A stretch of 64,000 nucleotides of DNA from Prevotellaceae bacterium (GTDB taxonomy: Bacteria; Bacteroidota; Bacteroidia; Bacteroidales; Bacteroidaceae). Below the pieces are notes generated by a model. It ran no database searches, had not been told where the DNA came from, and saw nothing but the letters and a program-made list of their open reading frames with translations. Positions 58,801-64,000 of the stretch are shown piece by piece (position 1 is the stretch's first letter; each line of letters opens with the position of its first letter). The stretch lies in assembly GCA_030531085.1 (NCBI GenBank), contig JAUNOM010000005.1:56472-120471 (forward strand), in the 5' to 3' direction. The position numbers and the translations under genes were made by a program.

Positions 58801-59469
58801 TTAAACTGATAGGGCTACAGCAGGGCGAACCACGTGAGTGTTGCACTTGCCGTTGCCGTAGCTGTAACCACTGTAGAAGTTCACGACCCACGAGATGTAG
58901 GCACTGTTCTCAGTGGAAGACCAGTACCACTCTTTTCTCATCGGAGAACCACCAACAGCCTCCAGCGCCTTGTTGACTTCCTTTATATTCAGCAGAATGA
59001 GATGCAACTGGGCGAGAGATGGAATATACTGTCCTTCTTTCAGGTCAATCTTCGGATTCAATGCCTCACCATAGTCCTTGGTATTGGCTTCACCATCCCA
59101 GTCTGTGATTGCATCGAAGAAGTCTGAGTGATAAAACTCTGGAGTGCCACTTATTCCATCTGCGGTAAGAGCAACCTCTTCACCATCAGCTGCGTCGTGA
59201 AGCGCAACAGTCGCGATTTTATCACCCATTTTGACAGCCACGCCAATTACCTTGTCGGCGATTGACTTCGGGTCGTCAGTAGATGTGAGGTGTCCACCCT
59301 CCAAGACGTAATACACACCGTCTGACCAGAACTGTTGCTGGAATGAAGCCGGAGCTTGTTCATCACCAGTTACGAAATTGTACACTTTCTTTGCTTTCTC
59401 AACATCGAAGTTGAGGTTGGCTACGATAGCCATTCTGAGCTTTTGAATCTCTGTAAGATTTGCTGCCAT
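58801..59469 (-). CDS. C-type-lectin-fold protein with a variable-region-like C-terminus
   Basis: 222 residues. The first 180 hold a helical start and a beta region. The C-terminal 40 (WYWSSTENSAY ... VVNFYSG ... VVRPAVAL) are the end of a formylglycine/C-type-lectin fold as in DUF1566 and in targets of diversity-generating retroelements. Between Asn-Phe and the Val-Arg-Pro end many codons are NNC (TAC, AGC, TAC, GGC, AAC, GGC, TGC, AAC, CAC), the mark left by adenine mutagenesis of AAC codons. No matching template repeat was found here. Probably a ligand-binding display protein. Confidence 0.7.
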   Translation of the reverse strand: MAANLTEIQKLRMAIVANLNFDVEKAKKVYNFVTGDEQAPASFQQQFWSDGVYYVLEGGHLTSTDDPKSIADKVIGVAVKMGDKIATVALHDAADGEEVALTADGISGTPEFYHSDFFDAITDWDGEANTKDYGEALNPKIDLKEGQYIPSLAQLHLILLNIKEVNKALEAVGGSPMRKEWYWSSTENSAYISWVVNFYSGYSYGNGKCNTHVVRPAVALSV

Positions 59470-59499
59470 TGTAATTTGAATTTAATTGTAAATAATAAA

Positions 59500-60069
59500 T
59501 TATTCGTTCTCTTCTTTCAGAGTAGGAATTTCTAAATAAGCACAAGCCTCTCTAACATTCTCAAGGAACTGAGGGAAGAAGTCTTGCCATTCCAGATATT
59601 TTCCAATTCTACTTGCAACCTGTTGAAAATCGCCATCAGAAATTTCCGGATCATAGCCGGCATCGGAAATATCTTCTCGACACAAGCTTACTACTGGCAC
59701 CTCACAAACAGGCGGCTCTGTAGTAACATCTTTCACATCGTTGGTCTCTGGAATCTCATCTATGATATAGCTAAGATGTCCAAACTCTACATCATCAAGA
59801 CGCATTTCTTCATTGCCATATTCTTTATCATATCCGTAAATCTCAAGGATGCCATCTACTACCGCTACACGAGTGATGTAGCAATCACAGTTAGACTCCC
59901 AATGACTATCTCCGGCCATCACAATTGGCATTTGAACTCCTTCTACGTTTTCTCCGTCTTCTGTCTGAAAGCGAAATTCGCCTCCGTGGGCAAGAACAGC
60001 CTTTTTAAGTTCCTCTCGCTCTAAGGCTTCAAGCTTTCTGTACTGTTGATAAAAATTTGAATGTCTCAT
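59500..60069 (-). CDS. Acidic island protein with AHGG motif (189 residues)
   Basis: ELKKAVLAHGGEFRFQTEDGE near residue 20 and ILEIYGYDKEYGNEEMRLDDVEFGHLSYIIDEI later. The same pattern is in the next gene (AIKAHGGAYYF, GIEFYGIDEYD, HVSLGGILDIL), so they are paralogues. Strongly acidic. Overlaps its paralogue by 4 bp. Function unknown. Confidence 0.6.
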   Translation of the reverse strand: MRHSNFYQQYRKLEALEREELKKAVLAHGGEFRFQTEDGENVEGVQMPIVMAGDSHWESNCDCYITRVAVVDGILEIYGYDKEYGNEEMRLDDVEFGHLSYIIDEIPETNDVKDVTTEPPVCEVPVVSLCREDISDAGYDPEISDGDFQQVASRIGKYLEWQDFFPQFLENVREACAYLEIPTLKEENE

Positions 60070-60431
60070 TTTATATTTGGGTCTGGTAAATTTTCAAGTA
60101 TATCAAGAATACCTCCCAACGAAACATGGTCAAGCTGGATGGCATCTTTGAGGTCTATGCAATCATATTCATCTATGCCGTAAAACTCGATGCCATGATT
60201 GCCAAGGATAACCGATGTCACATAGAAAGAACCCTGCCGGCCTTTGTAGTAAGTGTAAGCGTCAACAAGAGGAAGTTCTAATTCACTCAGGTCATCAATC
60301 TCGGCAAGGCTTTCATCGTTTTCATCGACAAAATAATATGCACCGCCGTGAGCCTTGATAGCATCCAGCAATGCTTTGTTGGCATCTTCTTTTAATGAGA
60401 ACCAACGCTTGTTCAAATGGTCTATGTTCAT
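60066..60431 (-). CDS. Acidic island protein with AHGG motif, paralogue (121 residues)
   Basis: Essentially the first two thirds of the neighbouring protein: KALLDAIKAHGGAYYFVDEND, then YVTSVILGNHGIEFYGIDEYD. Strongly acidic; function unknown. Confidence 0.6.
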   Translation of the reverse strand: MNIDHLNKRWFSLKEDANKALLDAIKAHGGAYYFVDENDESLAEIDDLSELELPLVDAYTYYKGRQGSFYVTSVILGNHGIEFYGIDEYDCIDLKDAIQLDHVSLGGILDILENLPDPNIK

Positions 60432-60435
60432 AATC

Positions 60436-60909
60436 TCAATCGTTTATAGGGTAATGCCATTGGGACCAATAAACTTCGTCCCACATGGGATTTTGAGGGT
60501 CATCACCTTCTTTCAGGTCTTGCTCAAATTGCTTTTTATCTCCATCGTAGCCGCCTTTAATTGCACATTGTTCACAGCAAAAGAAGCTTCCAGCGATGTA
60601 GTAACCATCAAAAACTGGAAAGCCACAATGCTCACAGATGCGTAGATCGTCCAAAGCATCGTCTTGTTCGTAAGAATAAAGAATTTCAACAACGGTCTGG
60701 CTATACAACTCACCCCATTTACTGAGGGAATCATAATTGACCTCCGGGCCTTTGGGTGCAAATGGATAGTACCGGAGTTTCAAAGTTTCTTCCCGCGCTT
60801 TATCAAACGCAACGGCAACAGAACACCCTTCACGTTTCCAGTACATAAAACAATCGTGGCAGAACTTCGTAAAGATGTCCTGCCACTGCTCATCAGTAAG
60901 TTGACTCAT
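60436..60909 (-). CDS. Zinc-binding hypothetical protein (157 residues)
   Basis: Start at 60909 (MSQLTDEQWQDIFTKF), which avoids overlap. ICEHCGFPVFDGYYIAGSFFCCEQCA is a LIM/treble-clef-like site near residue 100 (landmark). Function unknown. Confidence 0.55.
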   Translation of the reverse strand: MSQLTDEQWQDIFTKFCHDCFMYWKREGCSVAVAFDKAREETLKLRYYPFAPKGPEVNYDSLSKWGELYSQTVVEILYSYEQDDALDDLRICEHCGFPVFDGYYIAGSFFCCEQCAIKGGYDGDKKQFEQDLKEGDDPQNPMWDEVYWSQWHYPIND

Positions 60910-60919
60910 TTCACAGTAT

Positions 60920-61477
60920 TTATTCGGGTTGCCAATTTGTATCAAGTTCATAGTCACCGGTCGGCTCAAATGTGTTTCTGGGAATTTCCTCTTTTCGCAT
61001 CATCTCATCTACGATGTCGTATGCTTCATCCTCAGAAGCCGCTATAACTTGAATTGACCGAGCAAAATCCCAATGAATATCCACATTTACATAGGTCGGA
61101 GGCAATGGACATTCGCCATCAAAACAACCGTACCATTGTAGAAGAGTTTCTTCGTTGTCGTATTTCTTACGTTGCAATTCAAGATAGGCATCCTGCTGAT
61201 AGTGACTAACTTTAGATTCAGAAGCGTCCGGTTCGTTGATAAGACGTTCTTTAGCTAATACTACAGCCTGTTCCCATAGACCATCTTCTTTAGCGAGTTC
61301 TTGACAATAACTATCCCAAAAGGAAGTGAAGAAATCACAAACCTTTTTAGGTTGGATGCCAAAGCTGTTCTCATAATCAGAAACATAAATGCTTCCGAGT
61401 GTTATTTGTTGACGGAGGGACCACAGGTATTCATCCTTCAGCCATCCGTTTTCATCAAAACAATCTTTTGTTCTCAT
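60920..61477 (-). CDS. Acidic hypothetical protein (185 residues)
   Basis: Helical first half (DFFTSFWDSYCQELAKEDG) and an end with IQVIAASEDEAYDIVDEMM. The VIAASEDEAYDI stretch is a short beta-alpha motif often seen at the end of phage proteins. Overlaps the upstream gene by 4 bp. Confidence 0.5.
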   Translation of the reverse strand: MRTKDCFDENGWLKDEYLWSLRQQITLGSIYVSDYENSFGIQPKKVCDFFTSFWDSYCQELAKEDGLWEQAVVLAKERLINEPDASESKVSHYQQDAYLELQRKKYDNEETLLQWYGCFDGECPLPPTYVNVDIHWDFARSIQVIAASEDEAYDIVDEMMRKEEIPRNTFEPTGDYELDTNWQPE

Positions 61478-61779
61478 ATTTTTGCAAATGTTATAAGAGC
61501 CTGATACATTTGTTCTCCGAGATCATCCCAGCTAATCATTTGCTGAAGGTCTTCGTCATAGTTAGCCGTTTCACCAGCAAAATAATATGCTTGGTCACGA
61601 ATCTCATCGGCTATAGCCTGACGTCGGAGATTGTTAGGCTCAAATTTATAATCTTCAATGAGCTCAGATATGGGAGTTTCAAACTCGCCACACACCAGAC
61701 ACACGTATTCCATGTCGTCCGGCCCATCACCCAACAAGTCGAGCTCTTCTCCGTTAGGCAAGGGAAATAAAAGTTTCAT
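61474..61779 (-). CDS. Acidic hypothetical protein with Cys pair (101 residues)
   Basis: YVCLVCGEFETPISELIEDY suggests half of a zinc site. Very acidic. It overlaps neighbours on both sides by 1-4 bp. Confidence 0.5.
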   Translation of the reverse strand: MKLLFPLPNGEELDLLGDGPDDMEYVCLVCGEFETPISELIEDYKFEPNNLRRQAIADEIRDQAYYFAGETANYDEDLQQMISWDDLGEQMYQALITFAKI

Positions 61780-62633
61780 TAGTTAAATAATCCAGGAATT
61801 ACAGGCATCGCAGCAATCGCAACCTTACGTTTTTGTTCTTTTTCATGCTCCTCGACATAATCGAGGAACTGTTCTTTGTAATCATCCCAATCAATTACAA
61901 TCCAGTAAGGCCCTTTGCCTTTATCGGGATTTTCATATCGCATAGGATGTGCTGTAGCATAATCGGTGTAGAGCGAACCATATTTCAGATAAATCTCCCA
62001 TTCCTCTTTTGCCTCGTCCGTTTCTGGTTCTACACAATGATAGTCAGTGTTTTCTTCAACATACATATAGATGGACTCATTCAAGCCTTCAATTTCTTCT
62101 GGAGCCATCAGGCTGAGCAAATAACCAAGAAAATAACTGGTGTAATGATCGTTTGACGGGTCTTGCATCAGTTCAAACCATTCTTCAATATCATTGCTCA
62201 TAAAGGAGATAAAACCACTGCAACTCGTATGATACTTCTTAATTAGAGCAGCAAGTTCAGTGCGATACTCCGGCAAACTTCCTAATTCTTTCAGGCGTTT
62301 AACGAGTGCATCGTAATCAGGAACCTCGAAGGTTGCGAAAATTCGGTCAGTAGTGAAATTGTACTCTTTTGGAGAGCTGACATAGCAACCAACATATTCC
62401 ATCGGAACACCAAGACAATTTTTAATTATCTCAGCATAATCATCAGCAAATAGTTTTGCAACTTTATCTCTATAATCAGGACCAAAGCCCCAATCATCAA
62501 TGAGATTCAGACTTTCAAAATCTTCATACTCACCATACTTCATTTCATGGATTTCCGTCCATTCATTTTCGCCCTGCTCCCAGATACCTTGATAAAAACC
62601 GGTAAAGTTGGGTACTTCTAAATCCAGTCTCAT
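61779..62633 (-). CDS. Large acidic island protein (284 residues)
   Basis: Asp/Glu and aromatic residues dominate (WEQGENEWTEIHEMKYGEYE near the start; WIVIDWDDYKEQFLDYVEEH near the end). No catalytic motif seen. Such composition is found in DNA-mimic anti-restriction proteins, but no ArdA-type signature was recognised. Confidence 0.55.
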   Translation of the reverse strand: MRLDLEVPNFTGFYQGIWEQGENEWTEIHEMKYGEYEDFESLNLIDDWGFGPDYRDKVAKLFADDYAEIIKNCLGVPMEYVGCYVSSPKEYNFTTDRIFATFEVPDYDALVKRLKELGSLPEYRTELAALIKKYHTSCSGFISFMSNDIEEWFELMQDPSNDHYTSYFLGYLLSLMAPEEIEGLNESIYMYVEENTDYHCVEPETDEAKEEWEIYLKYGSLYTDYATAHPMRYENPDKGKGPYWIVIDWDDYKEQFLDYVEEHEKEQKRKVAIAAMPVIPGLFN

Positions 62634-62636
62634 AAT

Positions 62637-63254
62637 TCAAAAACTTTCAGGATAAAGGGTTCTGGCGACGTTATATGCAAGTTCCTCATAACAGAACCAG
62701 CATATAAATACATAGTGAGGCAGATGCTTATCGTTGCGAACAGGTTCACCAATCTCTTCTTCAAAGTCTTCTACAAACGCTTCTAAATCATCAATATGCT
62801 GGATATAGAAGCGTTTGCAATCAGAATTATAAATAAACATTCCAATCATGCCGGAGGAGCAGCCACCGTAAGAAAGGTCATGGAAAAATCCATACGGTGT
62901 ATCATATCCTTCAGCATGGCCAGCCATATCTTCGATAAGCTCATCCACAAAATCATACTTTTCTGTGTATGCTTGCTTAAACATGCCAATCAAGAATGTT
63001 TCAGTGTCTGGAAGGTCGTCAGCAAGAATAGAACGGTCTGCACGATAGCCAAAGAAGTGCTCGTAAATTTCCTCCGCTTCCTCCTCACCCTTAGCCATCA
63101 ACCAATCGTAAGGTGTTTCTCCTTCATCAAGATAATCCTCAATGGTTTCTTCCTCGCCGATAAATAACTCCATCAGGCGTTTTGAGTCATCCTGGTGGTC
63201 TTTAATGTATTTTGTCCACCAGTTAATTACATATTGTTCAAATGTCTGTTCCAT
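62637..63254 (-). CDS. Acidic island protein with GCSSGMIG motif (205 residues)
   Basis: Start at 63254 (MEQTFEQYVINWW), 4 bp after the preceding stop. Central YGFFHDLSYGGCSSGMIGMF, then FYIQHIDDLEAFVEDFEEEIGEP. I recall proteins with the GCSSGMIG stretch on many Bacteroidales phages and islands, with no known function. Confidence 0.6.
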   Translation of the reverse strand: MEQTFEQYVINWWTKYIKDHQDDSKRLMELFIGEEETIEDYLDEGETPYDWLMAKGEEEAEEIYEHFFGYRADRSILADDLPDTETFLIGMFKQAYTEKYDFVDELIEDMAGHAEGYDTPYGFFHDLSYGGCSSGMIGMFIYNSDCKRFYIQHIDDLEAFVEDFEEEIGEPVRNDKHLPHYVFICWFCYEELAYNVARTLYPESF

Positions 63255-63258
63255 GTTT

Positions 63259-63648
63259 TTAAGAATTTGGTTGTTCCCAAAGTATTTCTTTATTATTCGC
63301 TTCAGACAAGGCATCGGACAAATTCTTTATCATTTGTTCGCACTGCTCCATATCTTTCACGACATCAGTAAGGCGATACGGCGCTCCGTTTTTGCCATGC
63401 CCATCAGGGCCGACCCAAAGCATAGCTTCCTCGTCCGGGTCATACCCTTCATAGTAGTTATCAACTTCCTCAATCAGGGTATAGATGTCATAATTTTGCA
63501 TCGTAGCCCAGAAACAAAAGTCTTGTCCAAAATCGGTGTACTGGGAGAAAGTAAACTCAACATCGTCACCATTGATCTCAGTGCTCACGGAAAATCCTTG
63601 GCTTTCCGCGATTTCTATAATACGGTCAATAAACTCTTGCTGATTCAT
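63259..63648 (-). CDS. Acidic hypothetical protein (129 residues)
   Basis: Opens MNQQEFIDRIIEIAESQGFS, has DDVEFTFSQYTDFGQDFCFW and a DVVKDMEQCEQM helix. Function unknown. Confidence 0.55.
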   Translation of the reverse strand: MNQQEFIDRIIEIAESQGFSVSTEINGDDVEFTFSQYTDFGQDFCFWATMQNYDIYTLIEEVDNYYEGYDPDEEAMLWVGPDGHGKNGAPYRLTDVVKDMEQCEQMIKNLSDALSEANNKEILWEQPNS

Positions 63649-63650
63649 AG

Positions 63651-63980
63651 TTACTGGTATTTACGATATTCTTCAACTTGGTCAATGTCGTCCATGCCGT
63701 TCCACCAATCCATGAAATCTTCAGTAGCCTGGTCCCAATCACAGCCTTCTTCACCATCCTCGTTGGTACAAGCATAGTCATTGATATTCAAATGAGCGAT
63801 GGCAAACAACGCAGTATAGTCTGTGGAAGTGTCTTCTGCCCATTCCTGAGCTTCTTCTACATCCTTTTGCTTGATGTTTGCTTCCAAATGCTCTTCATCA
63901 GCATAGCCAAGCCACTGAGCGATGGTGTCAAACTCGAACCAGAACAAAGGCTCACCTGAAAAAGTGTGTGGATTAAGCAT
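63651..63980 (-). CDS. Acidic hypothetical protein (109 residues)
   Basis: Complete within the window (ATG at 63980). It contains DSTDYTALFAIAHL-like and DWDQATEDFMDWWNGMDD stretches; highly acidic with several Trp. It continues the acidic block, which probably extends beyond the edge. Confidence 0.55.
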   Translation of the reverse strand: MLNPHTFSGEPLFWFEFDTIAQWLGYADEEHLEANIKQKDVEEAQEWAEDTSTDYTALFAIAHLNINDYACTNEDGEEGCDWDQATEDFMDWWNGMDDIDQVEEYRKYQ

Positions 63981-64000
63981 ACAATCTTGTTAGTCTGAAG

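Overview
The window is Bacteroidales DNA, most like Prevotella or a close relative. I infer this from promoters of the form TTTG-N19/20-TAnnTTTG, the absence of Shine-Dalgarno spacing, the arginine/proline gene order and the many Bacteroidetes-type protein families. It has two parts. Positions 1 to about 35,990 are ordinary chromosome. From the tRNA-Phe gene (35,918-35,990) to the right edge lies a horizontally acquired element whose right end is not in view.

Chromosomal part. A carbohydrate locus comes first: a truncated AraC-type regulator, a GH29 fucosidase and two large secreted pectinesterase-like proteins. Next is a leftward operon of a receiver-PP2C phosphatase, a beta-propeller sensor kinase whose phospho-acceptor His is replaced by Asp, a soluble histidine kinase with an intact H-box, and an M20 (ArgE-like) deacylase. 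A rightward group follows: acyl-CoA synthetase, prfB, a 50-residue membrane peptide and a CYTH protein. Then come a secreted cohesin-like protein, lptB, a FabK/NMO-type flavoprotein, dtd, a FadL-type porin and murF. Last is a long leftward operon argR-GNAT-argG-argC-argD-proC-proB-proA for arginine and proline synthesis. The intergenic spaces hold repeats: G/T-rich palindromes at three places, and two inverted copies of a 442-bp non-coding element bounded by hairpins.

Island. It begins beside tRNA-Phe with a tyrosine recombinase that lacks the usual first catalytic Arg, followed by a small cluster of tRNA and tRNA-like genes. After these almost every gene runs leftward, is short, and overlaps or abuts its neighbour, as in phage or integrative-element accessory modules. 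Recognisable members are an SAM methyltransferase, RNase HI, a TIGR02757-type protein, a DUF551 protein and a protein ending in a Tad2-like DUF2829 domain. Also present are a C-type-lectin-fold protein whose C-terminal codons look like a diversity-generating-retroelement target, and a block of very acidic proteins.

Two island loci look like undescribed systems. (1) A reverse transcriptase gene (56,244-57,518), coupled to a 73-residue ORF, is followed by a 1.3-kb non-coding array of eight units of about 160 bp. Each unit has a conserved box of about 24 bp and then a long multi-segment hairpin. The arms are perfectly complementary within a unit but unrelated between units. (2) A 39-residue peptide gene lies between two radical SAM enzyme genes and is followed by an 11-bp stem-loop, the layout of a RiPP (ribosomally made, modified peptide) cassette. 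No phage structural or conjugation genes are visible, so I cannot say whether the element is a prophage or an integrative element.
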